From contig JANQFH010000036.1 in NCBI GenBank assembly GCA_028277945.1, positions 1 through 43,414 of the forward strand: a stretch of 43,414 nucleotides of DNA, in the 5' to 3' direction. This stretch comes from Oligoflexia bacterium. Lineage in GTDB: Bacteria > Bdellovibrionota_G > JANQFH01. Below the pieces are notes generated by a model. That model made no database searches, had not been told where the DNA came from, and saw nothing but the letters and a program-made list of their open reading frames with translations. This document shows positions 1-10,113 of the stretch, in pieces. Position 1 is the first letter of the stretch; every line of letters begins with the position of its first letter. The translations under genes were made by a program, and so were the position numbers.

Positions 1-2914
<2,914 letters not shown>

Positions 2915-2952
2915 AACTGGCGAAATTGTTTCGCTTTAGACGGTTATGCAGT

Positions 2953-2991
2953 TGTCAAAGACCAAGCGCAGGCCAAACCCTTGATTTGGCC
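2953..2991 (-). promoter_or_regulatory. boxB-like hairpin and boxA antitermination site of the orphan 23S
   Basis: On the minus strand a hairpin GGCCAAA/TTTGGCC (arms 2985-2991 and 2971-2977) precedes TGGTCTTTGACA at 2964-2953. The latter matches the rRNA boxA consensus TGCTCTTTAACA at 10 of 12 positions. boxB followed by boxA is the order found in E. coli rrn leaders, where NusB/NusE load an antitermination complex. The position, about 40 nt before the 23S 5' end and downstream of a promoter, fits a self-contained 23S unit. Confidence 0.65.
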
Positions 2992-3001
2992 GCAGCCGCT
3001 G

Positions 3002-3031
3002 ATTATTAGATCAAAGCCCCGAGTTTGTAAA
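3002..3031 (-). promoter_or_regulatory. Putative sigma70 promoter for 23S
   Basis: On the minus strand TTTACA (3031-3026) is followed after 18 nt by AATAAT (3007-3002), each 5 of 6 or close to the -35 and -10 consensus. A GC-rich stretch (CAGCGGC) follows, typical of stringently controlled rRNA promoters. It lies between the stop of the upstream gene (3100) and the boxB/boxA leader. Prediction from sequence only. Confidence 0.5.
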
Positions 3032-3099
3032 GGGTTTTTGACTCAGCTCGCCAACGGCTGTGGGTCCTGGCCCCGCTGCCGGTAAGGACTTGGCGATGC

Positions 3100-4128
3100 C
3101 TAATTTGCCGGGTACGCGCTAGGATTCTCAATCATTGACGGGTAAGGCACATCATAACGCTCTAAATCAAACAAATTCTCATTTTCGAGCCATTCTGTGG
3201 GGTCTGCCGGCAGCTCATATGGCGAAAAAACGATCGAACTCTCAAATTCGCTCAGTTCTGCTACTGGCACAACTTCAAATCGTAGTGATAATATGACCTC
3301 GTAACTTTCCTCATAAATTAGATAGCTGAGAGTTACATCTGGCGTAATTTTATTGCCCTCTCCTACAAATTGACCGTTTACCACGATGGCGACTGGTTTA
3401 TCGGCTATAGGTGTTTTGGAAATCTGCTCTGGATACAACCATGCAGCCGCCCGCCTCAACGACTTGAGCGTTTTTTCTATTGCACGCTCGTCATTTCTAT
3501 CGGACTGTTCTGCACTATAGGAGAAAAACCGAGAAGAGCTTTGCACGCTCATAGACACTTTTTCTGGCAATTCAGTCGCATCGAAATCTACAATTATAAG
3601 ACCTTTTCCCCTATAATCTCCATGCCCGTATTTCTCTTTATCAACAACTCGCTCCCAACGGGTAATCTCTGCACCTTCAGGCAAGGCCTGCTTAAACACC
3701 GCTCTTTCAAACTCTTTATCTTCCCTTTTTAATGCCCGATTGCTCTTACTACTAAGGTTATTGGCGCGCGAAACCACCTCCAAGGACTTTTCCCATATAA
3801 GCCATGCCTGAACTGGTATCTGCACTAGATAATCGGCACTACCAATTTCAATGACGCCGTCGAAACGTTCCACCCCACGATTCAAAACGGTAACATCATC
3901 CCCATTGCTCGACTGGAACTGGCGCTGTTCCATGACTTTGACCACAGGGTTAGCAGCCACCTTAATCTCGCCAAGAAAGGCGTATTCCCTGGCAAAATGA
4001 AACAGGGTCTCGGCAATGACAGCCCGTTTTTGAACTGGCTCTGGGGTCTGAGTCTGAGCTCTTAGTGGGATGATTTGCAGCAAAAGCAGTGGGAAGAGTG
4101 TTGCCTGAAGAGTCCGGTATCGTCGCAT
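3100..4128 (-). CDS. Secreted protein of unknown function
   Basis: 342 aa. A basic start followed by a hydrophobic stretch and an RAQ-type cleavage region at about residue 24 indicates a Sec signal peptide. The mature part is soluble and mixed alpha/beta, rich in charged residues; residues 125-150 are Lys/Arg/Glu-rich. I recognise no domain. The start is supported by AGGAG 8 nt before the ATG. It follows the TPR-protease gene by 23 nt on the same strand, so the two are probably co-transcribed and may act together in the envelope. It is the last protein gene before the 23S promoter. Confidence 0.85.
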   Translation of the reverse strand: MRRYRTLQATLFPLLLLQIIPLRAQTQTPEPVQKRAVIAETLFHFAREYAFLGEIKVAANPVVKVMEQRQFQSSNGDDVTVLNRGVERFDGVIEIGSADYLVQIPVQAWLIWEKSLEVVSRANNLSSKSNRALKREDKEFERAVFKQALPEGAEITRWERVVDKEKYGHGDYRGKGLIIVDFDATELPEKVSMSVQSSSRFFSYSAEQSDRNDERAIEKTLKSLRRAAAWLYPEQISKTPIADKPVAIVVNGQFVGEGNKITPDVTLSYLIYEESYEVILSLRFEVVPVAELSEFESSIVFSPYELPADPTEWLENENLFDLERYDVPYPSMIENPSAYPAN

Positions 4129-4151
4129 AATCTAAGCTCCTGTAGCTTTCT

Positions 4152-5972
4152 TTAAAGCCCTTCTGCGATGATTTGGCGCAGCTCAGCTTCCAAATCAGTG
4201 GCACCGCGTGCCTGCAATTCCTTAAGGTGTTTGGCTGCAGTCGATTCGTCGTTTTGGCTCAAGGCGATCGAACCTAGATAGTAGTGTGTTTTAGCTATAG
4301 CAGAGTCCGTAGCCAGTGGATCAAATTTTTCCAGACCCATCTCAAAAAGTCTCTTTGCTGCCCCTGTTTCGCCTTTATTGAATTGGAACTCGCCCAAGAG
4401 AAGGTAAGCCAGCCCAAACTCTGGATTCTCGTTGATAGTTACTATTGCTTCCCCCATAGCGTCTCTTTCCAAACCCGCAGACATATAGGCTTTGCTAATT
4501 TTTAGCCGCAGTTCCGGTGCACAACCAACAATTTCCAAGGCTCGATTAAAGTAGTCTGCGGCCGCCTCGTAATTACCTTGCGCCAACATGATTTCACCAA
4601 GCCACTCATTGGGTCGCGCATAGGCAAAATTTTCTTTAAGTGCAAATACCTGCTCTAGACTCTGTGCTAGGGCATCAAGATCACCGGTCGATGCTTGTAC
4701 GTAGGCCAAGGCTAACCAAGCCCTGTAGTCCTTAGGCCAAGTTCCGGTGTAATCAACTAGAATCGCAGTCGCCTTGTCCTCATCGCTTTTCTCAATCGCC
4801 TCAATAGCGTCCCTCCACAGGTGATCTACTGCTGGCGAATAATCCTCCTCTAACCACTTGCTGACCTTTTTGACTTTGCGTCTTGTTGACTTCCCACTGA
4901 AGGAACTTATTGGGCTGACTTGCACTAGAACACGTTGATTTAAGCAGTGGTGGCTTACACGATCACCACCCGTCAAAAAACCAACTAATTCACCATCAGC
5001 ATTTAGAGCTGGACTACCACTCATCCCTGGGCTAGCAGGAGCATCCACAAAAATTGCCTTTGCATAATGTCTATCTTCAGAGAACCGCACCTTACCCTTT
5101 ACTCCAGGTTGGCCCAGTCTACTAGCCCAAATGGAGTTGATGGGTATGTAGATAAAATCATCGACTTCTGGAGCCTCTTTGGCAACTGGCAATGGCACAA
5201 AGTCACGCTCGGGAATATTAACTTTGAAAACAGCGTAGTCAGCAAAGGGATCACCTCGCTTAAAAGATCGCAGTGGATATCGCCTGCCATTGTTGAGTAT
5301 TACGGTTATTTCTAAGTCTGTATTTCTGGAATAGCCATGCCAGGTGGTGACGATTTCATTGTTTCCATACATGAAACCGCTCAACGAATAACTGGTCTCT
5401 TCCTCTGGAACCCAGACATCAAGATAAACTAGTGACTCTTGATACTCCGCAAATTCTTCAAGCTTTTGTTGGGTTATCGGAGCACGTTTTACTGCATTTC
5501 TAAAGATAATCTCATCCAAGGTACACTCAGTTAAAAAATTATCTGGATTGATACTCAAAGAGCGGTTGATTGCAGCAAACGCATCATCGAGTTGACCCAA
5601 CCGAGTTAGGGTTAAACCTGAAAGGTGCAACCAACGATCAAGTGGTATCGTTTTATCACTGCTATCTGCATAGTCGTCTACGACTTCTCGGACAATGGAA
5701 TGAGCCCTCTCCCAATCTCCGAGTTTGGTGTGATAATCAGCTAAATACCATAAGTTGTACGCGTTTTTTGGGTCTATTCCGCGCACCCTCTCACGATAGT
5801 CGATGGCATCCGCGTACCTACCAAGCGAGGCATAGTATGCAGATTGTTTATGCAAGTATTGGAGACGACTGTCCCGACTCTCTTGTGCAAACGGGACGCC
5901 AGTAAAAAACAACAACGCTGTGCACATAAAGGCAAGCTTGCCAACAATCTTTGTAAGTCTTTGCATTCTCAC
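4152..5972 (-). CDS. Exported trypsin-like serine protease inserted between TPR domains
   Basis: 606 aa. Signal peptide (hydrophobic residues 11-28, cleavage near AQ-E at 30). TPR-like helices at about 35-145, a chymotrypsin/HtrA-fold protease at about 180-350, then a second TPR block at about 385-600. The likely triad is His212 (IVTTWHGY), Asp245 (FADYAVF) and Ser318 (GMSGSPAL); the oxyanion motif GxSGS is intact. The usual TAAHC around His is replaced by TTWHG. The role is probably periplasmic proteolysis guided by TPR-bound partners, with the small unknown gene downstream as a candidate partner. The first codon is GTG; an in-frame ATG two codons later (5966) is an equally possible start. 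Confidence 0.85.
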   Translation of the reverse strand: MRMQRLTKIVGKLAFMCTALLFFTGVPFAQESRDSRLQYLHKQSAYYASLGRYADAIDYRERVRGIDPKNAYNLWYLADYHTKLGDWERAHSIVREVVDDYADSSDKTIPLDRWLHLSGLTLTRLGQLDDAFAAINRSLSINPDNFLTECTLDEIIFRNAVKRAPITQQKLEEFAEYQESLVYLDVWVPEEETSYSLSGFMYGNNEIVTTWHGYSRNTDLEITVILNNGRRYPLRSFKRGDPFADYAVFKVNIPERDFVPLPVAKEAPEVDDFIYIPINSIWASRLGQPGVKGKVRFSEDRHYAKAIFVDAPASPGMSGSPALNADGELVGFLTGGDRVSHHCLNQRVLVQVSPISSFSGKSTRRKVKKVSKWLEEDYSPAVDHLWRDAIEAIEKSDEDKATAILVDYTGTWPKDYRAWLALAYVQASTGDLDALAQSLEQVFALKENFAYARPNEWLGEIMLAQGNYEAAADYFNRALEIVGCAPELRLKISKAYMSAGLERDAMGEAIVTINENPEFGLAYLLLGEFQFNKGETGAAKRLFEMGLEKFDPLATDSAIAKTHYYLGSIALSQNDESTAAKHLKELQARGATDLEAELRQIIAEGL

Positions 5973-6088
5973 GATGTCTTCAGGCTACTATCGTCCTCCC
6001 TTATATACTGCATCGCGTCTATAGTAGGCAAGTTATTTTTCACCCACCTCTTCTACGCTATTTTTGTAAATAAAATTAGAAGGTTGTT

Positions 6089-6211
6089 ATGGGTTCAACT
6101 TCTCTTTTGAAAACTGCTAGCTCAGCAGCTATGGTCGGTTATGTGGTATTTCCCCAGAGTATCGCTAACAGTTATACAAGCATGTCTCCGTCCAAAACTC
6201 GGCCTCTCTGA
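6089..6211 (+). CDS. Short ORF with a good ribosome site, overlapping the thioesterase start
   Basis: An ORF of 40 codons starts at an ATG 5 nt after AGAAGG, a better ribosome site than that of the thioesterase frame at 6141. It overlaps the first 71 nt of that frame and ends with TGA at 6209. It resembles nothing I know. It may be the original N-terminus of the thioesterase, cut off by a frameshift, or a leader peptide. Confidence 0.25.
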   Translation: MGSTSLLKTASSAAMVGYVVFPQSIANSYTSMSPSKTRPL

Positions 6212-6689
6212 TACTTCCATAGTGTCTTTCTACGTATGGCCTTTTGAATCCCATCTGCGTTATGTTGGGCAGGCAACCGTTGCCAATTACCTTGAGCTTG
6301 GAAGGTGGGACCTATTTGTAAGACTCGGCATAGTATCTCTCTGGATTAAGAACCGTTGGTCGTTTTACGCTGCCTCGCAACTCATCCGCTATAAAAAGCC
6401 CATTGGTCGCTTTCGACGTTACAGGGTTGAAACGCGTTTGTTGGGCTGGGATGAACGAAGTTTCTATTGTCAACATCAGTTGACACAAAGAGGTACCATC
6501 CACTGTGTGGCAATCTTGAAGATGCTGTTTAAGAAAAATCAACAAACCATAAGCCCGGCAGAGATTATCAAACGGTTACAGCTCAAAGCTCTTGCCGTAA
6601 ACATGCCAGAGGGCATCGAGTCTGTGTCAGCAGCAGAAAAATACCTTTGGCAGATTACCAACCGTACCGATGACAAAACCTCGTTTTGA
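6141..6689 (+). CDS. Degenerate hot-dog thioesterase-like protein (THEM6 / 4HBT_2 type)
   Basis: 182 aa. The stretch LRPKLGLSDTSIVSFYVWPF, then LGRWDLFVRLG, RYRVETRLLGWDERSFY and a hydrophobic C-terminal strand, follow the THEM6-like acyl-CoA thioesterase pattern. The active-site block of that family (WPFDxDxNxHMNNxRY) reads here as WPFESHLRYVGQATVANY. The catalytic Asp and the HMNN motif are gone and two residues are inserted. No ribosome site precedes the ATG at 6141, while a strong one serves ATG 6089 in another frame. It may be inactive or a decaying gene. It is convergent with the peptide-binding protein gene and divergent from the TPR-protease. Confidence 0.65.
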   Translation: MWYFPRVSLTVIQACLRPKLGLSDTSIVSFYVWPFESHLRYVGQATVANYLELGRWDLFVRLGIVSLWIKNRWSFYAASQLIRYKKPIGRFRRYRVETRLLGWDERSFYCQHQLTQRGTIHCVAILKMLFKKNQQTISPAEIIKRLQLKALAVNMPEGIESVSAAEKYLWQITNRTDDKTSF

Positions 6690-6716
6690 TTTTATGTAAT
6701 TTATTAGAAATACCTA

Positions 6717-8456
6717 CTATCTGATGGATACATGTTTAAGAGGATGGAAATCGAGAGGATTTGCATAAACTCCTGCAACCTTTTTACTCACGATAATCGT
6801 AGGCTTCACAAAAATAAGTGGTATGATAGCTCCACTGCCTACGACTATTTCATCAACAAGATCCAAAAACTGGGACGATTCGATCGTTGTGTCCCGACTT
6901 AATTCTTCTACCTCATTGGCCAGCCCCTCAAAACCACCCGCTTGAAGAAGTTTTTGTAGTCTGACGATATCAAGTGGATCCGTACTGTCAAAATTCGCCA
7001 TAACCAATGCCATATTGAACTCTCTACTTTGAATTTGTCCTTGATACTCCTTCCAGTCTTCGGCCTCGATAACAACTCCAAAGGTATCATTGTTATCAGT
7101 TCGTAGATAAGTTGAAAAACGTTGGAAATCAAGCGCAAGCCTTTTATGGAAATCAGAGCCTCGATTGATAATTAAATTTGGATGGTAGTCAGGTCCAAGA
7201 TCAATAGTTACCATATCCCACTGCGATCGAACCTCCTCTAACAAGGATTCATTTACACTTGGTTTACATTCTCCAAATTTGAAATTATGCGTTGGCATCC
7301 AGTTTCTGCCAGCATCAAGGAAATCAGACTGCAAAAATAGACCGCGAGCGGGCGCCATGCGTCCGTTGCCGCTCCATATTTCTGTCATTGGGGGACGCGG
7401 TATAGATGGTCTGTCACACAATACACATTCTTTTTTAGCAGGAGAACGACTTACAGCTTCTTCGTCCGTTAACGGGCTTGGCATACCCCTAGCGACGTTA
7501 ACTAGACCCTCACGATCTACTACAGTAGAAAGCAAACGTTTGATCTCTTCGCTCGCAAAAGCAGCATTGGTTAAAAGAAAATAAAGCTGCCAGCCTGCAC
7601 TCTCAATAAGGGTGTGTTGCTCCATATCTTCTTCCGGCACCACTGGTCGCACTCGATAAAACGCAAGATCAAATCTTTCCTCAAGCATGGAACGCTTTTC
7701 TGCCCACTCGTTTGGAGTGGTGGTAAATTTGACTTGTTGCAACGTAACGGTTTCGTTGTCCCAATATTGGGCATTTTTTGAAAGTACTATGTCAGGTCTT
7801 TTTATAGATTCTAGTATAAAAGCCCCATTTGCAACGATCGCGTCCATATCAACTTTTTTTGTCCTGGCAGTTATCAACTTACTGGCGAAGTGTTTTATAG
7901 TAGTTTGATGAAGCGGTGCAAAGGCAGGGTGGTAGAACAGTCGGGATACTCGTTCCTGACAGGACTCGGAATCCGTGCCCGTTGCTGGATTTGGTATTTT
8001 CAGGGTAACTTCTAGTTTTTTGTCATTAACTGCTTTAAATGTCTCGAGGTATTTGCCAAAAGATGCATTGCGCGTCTTAAAAGCCGGATCGAGCAAGCGC
8101 TTCCAGCTGGCGACAAAATCCTTTGCGGTAACGGGATCACCATTTTGCCAACGGGCATTACTTCGAATAGAAAATTCTAGTCTGCGACAGTCTTCTGATG
8201 AGCTAAAGGACTCAGCTATACCTAGCTGTAAATTGCCGTGATGGTCTGAGGTAAATAGGCCCTCAAACAGTTCACGCGCAATCATCTCTTCTATTTCATT
8301 CGCTACATAGTGTGGATCAATTGTCAAAGGTCCATAGGGTAAGCTAATCTTCAATGTATTATTTGATGTGTTGCTTATGGCGTCGCCATACATTTTTGGA
8401 CTTACAAAGAAAACTAAGCCGATAATGAGCACAACCTTTTGAAAAGTCATATTCAT
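6717..8456 (-). CDS. Periplasmic oligopeptide-binding protein (SBP_bac_5, OppA/MppA-like)
   Basis: 579 aa with an N-terminal signal peptide (hydrophobic residues 7-20). The motifs ELFEGLFTSD, AESF, NARWQNGDPVTAKDFVASWKR and LLDPAF are typical of family 5 solute-binding proteins for peptides such as OppA, MppA and DppA. Family members deliver peptides to an ABC importer. No permease or ATPase genes are nearby, so it either serves a transporter encoded elsewhere or acts as a sensor. Residues 345-360 hold two Cys in CVLCDRP, an unusual insertion. An in-frame ATG at 8450 is an alternative start. Confidence 0.9.
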   Translation of the reverse strand: MNMTFQKVVLIIGLVFFVSPKMYGDAISNTSNNTLKISLPYGPLTIDPHYVANEIEEMIARELFEGLFTSDHHGNLQLGIAESFSSSEDCRRLEFSIRSNARWQNGDPVTAKDFVASWKRLLDPAFKTRNASFGKYLETFKAVNDKKLEVTLKIPNPATGTDSESCQERVSRLFYHPAFAPLHQTTIKHFASKLITARTKKVDMDAIVANGAFILESIKRPDIVLSKNAQYWDNETVTLQQVKFTTTPNEWAEKRSMLEERFDLAFYRVRPVVPEEDMEQHTLIESAGWQLYFLLTNAAFASEEIKRLLSTVVDREGLVNVARGMPSPLTDEEAVSRSPAKKECVLCDRPSIPRPPMTEIWSGNGRMAPARGLFLQSDFLDAGRNWMPTHNFKFGECKPSVNESLLEEVRSQWDMVTIDLGPDYHPNLIINRGSDFHKRLALDFQRFSTYLRTDNNDTFGVVIEAEDWKEYQGQIQSREFNMALVMANFDSTDPLDIVRLQKLLQAGGFEGLANEVEELSRDTTIESSQFLDLVDEIVVGSGAIIPLIFVKPTIIVSKKVAGVYANPLDFHPLKHVSIR

Positions 8457-8770
8457 GAAAGTAACAATTTTTTTGCAATTAGTATGCCAGACACGACTTG
8501 CGTAAAATCAGCCAGTTAGGTCTAACCCTGGGCAAAATTTACGGACATGAGTTACATTGTTTCGGCTTTGCTGAGGCAGAGGGTTTGCGAAGGCAAACCC
8601 TTAAAATGGACTTTATGTCCTGTATATCGAACCTTCTTTATCTCTTACCCAGACTATAATATTAACGAAATCAAAGAGTTACTCGCCAATTAGCCATTGA
8701 TGGGTACAAGTTTGTGGTATGGGTAAAGCTTTTGGATAAGAATTTTTTTACCCAACTTACTCTAGCAAAC
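8457..8770. other. Intergenic region with a perfect hairpin and a weak small ORF
   Basis: No convincing gene. It holds a perfect 8-bp hairpin GGGTTTGC-GAAG-GCAAACCC at 8581-8600, not followed by a T-tract and so not a standard terminator. The hairpin is flanked by inverted GGACAT (8543-8548) and ATGTCC (8615-8620), which is weakly reminiscent of a degenerate short repeat element. An ATG at 8547 opens a 48-codon frame to 8693 with no good ribosome site; I do not consider it supported. The promoter of the downstream HicAB pair starts at 8771. Confidence 0.5.
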
Positions 8771-8801
8771 TTGACTTTATAGTATCATATATAGTACTAT
8801 A
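8771..8801 (+). promoter_or_regulatory. Promoter and palindromic operator of the HicAB pair
   Basis: TTGACT (8771-8776), an 18-nt spacer and TACTAT (8795-8800) form a sigma70-like promoter. An inverted repeat TATAGTA (8778-8784) / TACTATA (8795-8801) covers the spacer and the -10 box. It is the expected binding site for the ribbon-helix-helix domain of HicB. The GTG start lies 7 nt after the -10 box, so the transcript probably begins at or next to the start codon. Confidence 0.65.
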
Positions 8802-8806
8802 TCCAA

Positions 8807-9007
8807 GTGAAGATTCGGGAGCTGGAAGTACTGTTGCGAGATGCAGGTTTTATTGAGAGCCGAAAGAAAGGCAAAGGGAGCCATCGTAAATGGTTTCATA
8901 AGAAGTTGGGTAGGCCTGTCCTCCTATCGGGAAAGGCAAATAGCGATGCCAAACCCTATCAGCTCCGCCAGATAACCAATGCCATTGATATCGTGAAAGG
9001 AAAATGA
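8807..9007 (+). CDS. hicA: HicA-family mRNA-interferase toxin
   Basis: 66 aa, typical HicA length. MKIRELEVLLRDAGF is the family start, and GKGSHRKW carries the conserved catalytic His of the dsRBD-like fold. HicA cleaves mRNA independently of the ribosome and is neutralised by HicB. Starts with GTG; no Shine-Dalgarno sequence is present and the -10 box lies only 7 nt upstream, which suggests a leaderless mRNA. hicB follows after 3 nt. Confidence 0.9.
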   Translation: MKIRELEVLLRDAGFIESRKKGKGSHRKWFHKKLGRPVLLSGKANSDAKPYQLRQITNAIDIVKGK

Positions 9008-9010
9008 CCT

Positions 9011-9370
9011 ATGGCCAAGGCTAAAAAGAAAAAGCTAAATGCTGTTGATCTTGCCAAAGAGTATCAACTCTTTGTCTATTGGAGTGACGAAGATGAAGCC
9101 TATCTTGCTGAAGCCCCTGAGCTTAAGGGCTGTATTAGTCATGGTGATACTGAAAAAGAGGCTTTAGAAAATGGGCGTGATGCCATCGTAAGTTGGTTAG
9201 AAGCTGCTGACGAATTTAAGGTGCCCATTCCCATCCCTACAAAGGACTTTAGCGGTCAATTTGTTGTGCGCCTTGGGAAAAGCCTTCATAGAGACTTAGC
9301 AAAGAAAGCACAAGCTGAACAGCTGAGCCTCAATCAGCTTGTTCAGAGTATTTTGCGAAAAGCAGTTTAA
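9011..9370 (+). CDS. hicB: HicB-family antitoxin with ribbon-helix-helix DNA-binding domain
   Basis: 119 aa. Residues 18-70 form the partial RNase H-like HicB fold (YWSDEDEAYLAEAPELKGCISHG, EALENGRDAI). Residues 85-118 (VVRLGKSLHRDLAKKA, LSLNQLVQSIL) form a ribbon-helix-helix domain of the Arc/MetJ kind. It binds HicA and probably represses its own operon at the palindrome 8778-8801. The order toxin then antitoxin is usual for HicAB. Confidence 0.92.
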   Translation: MAKAKKKKLNAVDLAKEYQLFVYWSDEDEAYLAEAPELKGCISHGDTEKEALENGRDAIVSWLEAADEFKVPIPIPTKDFSGQFVVRLGKSLHRDLAKKAQAEQLSLNQLVQSILRKAV

Positions 9371-9554
9371 TCATAGTTGAGCAATATTGATCAAAAGTGC
9401 CGTCAGCTTTTTCGGTGTCGAGAAGAAAGGTGAGTGATCCGTATCCAGCGTATAGACTTTCTCACAGGATTGACGAGTAAGCGCGTAATCTTGGAAATTA
9501 GGAACCAAAGCTGTGTCCAACAAGAATGGAGGGTTCTTCTCTTTTCTTAAAAGC
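9371..9554 (-). pseudogene. Remnant of an alpha/beta-hydrolase (internal deletion and frameshift)
   Basis: On the minus strand one frame reads PSILVGHSFG, the nucleophile elbow of an alpha/beta-hydrolase, and then hits a stop. From the same place a second frame reads DYALTRQSCEKVYTLDTDHS and then PFFSTPKKLTALLINIAQL to a TGA at 9371. The second part is the usual C-terminus of esterase-like hydrolases, with the catalytic His in DHSPFF. The roughly 130 residues that normally separate the elbow from the His are missing. The N-terminus is absent. It lies directly downstream of tRNA-Ala and abuts the stop codon of hicB. Confidence 0.75.
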
Positions 9555-9606
9555 CTACATAACCAATTGAATTAAAAAGACAACTTTGGTTCGATGGGTC
9601 TGCAAT

Positions 9607-9682
9607 TGGTGGAGGCGAGCGGGATCGAACCGCCGACCTCAGGCTTGCAAAGCCCGCGCTCTCCCAGCTGAGCTACGCCCCC
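9607..9682 (-). tRNA. alaT: tRNA-Ala (anticodon TGC)
   Basis: 76 nt including an encoded CCA. Cloverleaf on the minus strand: acceptor GGGGGCG/CGCCTCC (one G-U pair), D-arm GCTC...GAGC, anticodon TGC between GGGCT-type stems, T-arm GGCGGTTCGATCC. It lies 38 nt downstream of tRNA-Ile in the order usually found inside rRNA spacers, but no rRNA gene adjoins it. Confidence 0.97.
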
Positions 9683-9720
9683 AATGGATCTGAAAAAGGC
9701 TTTACCACGATCATGCAGAG

Positions 9721-9794
<74 letters not shown>

Positions 9795-9825
9795 ATGCCT
9801 ATTCAAGAGAACAGCAATCCCTTTA

Positions 9826-9853
9826 GTTAAATAGCACCCCACTAGGTTGTCAA
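9826..9853 (-). promoter_or_regulatory. Putative promoter of the tRNA-Ile/tRNA-Ala unit
   Basis: On the minus strand a perfect -35 TTGACA (9853-9848), a 16-nt spacer and TTTAAC (9831-9826, 4 of 6 matches to the -10 consensus) lie about 32 nt before tRNA-Ile. This would let the tRNA pair be transcribed apart from 16S. The rest of 9854-10050 is AT-rich with no gene that I can support. Confidence 0.5.
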
Positions 9854-10050
9854 TAATGGCGACTAGTCTTGCCCTCTGGCACCCGCTATACTTAAAATTC
9901 AAAGAATTTATCTAGCTAATACTTTATTGATTGCACTAACTCCTATAATATTTTAAGATAAAACTATATTGAGTTAAACTTTACTTGTTACCTTAAATTC
10001 TAAGCTTCTTTAGGGACGCTTAAGGGAACCAGCCAAACGAGGGGGGCTGT

Positions 10051-10113
10051 ATGAACTTCAAAAAGTGCTTTGGCGTGATCCTCTTCCTAGCCATTGTCAT
10101 CCTACTTTCCTGA
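10051..10113 (+). CDS. Possible 20-aa membrane micropeptide
   Basis: ATG at 10051 follows GAGGGGGG by 4-5 nt, a very strong Shine-Dalgarno sequence. The 20-residue product MNFKKCFGVILFLAIVILLS has a basic N-terminus and one hydrophobic helix. It resembles a bare signal or transmembrane peptide such as a type I toxin or a small transporter subunit, but no family can be named. The last 12 nt overlap the 3' end of the convergent transketolase gene. Confidence 0.4.
   Translation: MNFKKCFGVILFLAIVILLS

Noticed and set aside
8547-8693. 48-codon ORF before hicA
   Set aside because: Weak ribosome site, overlaps the hairpin at 8581-8600 and has no recognisable sequence.
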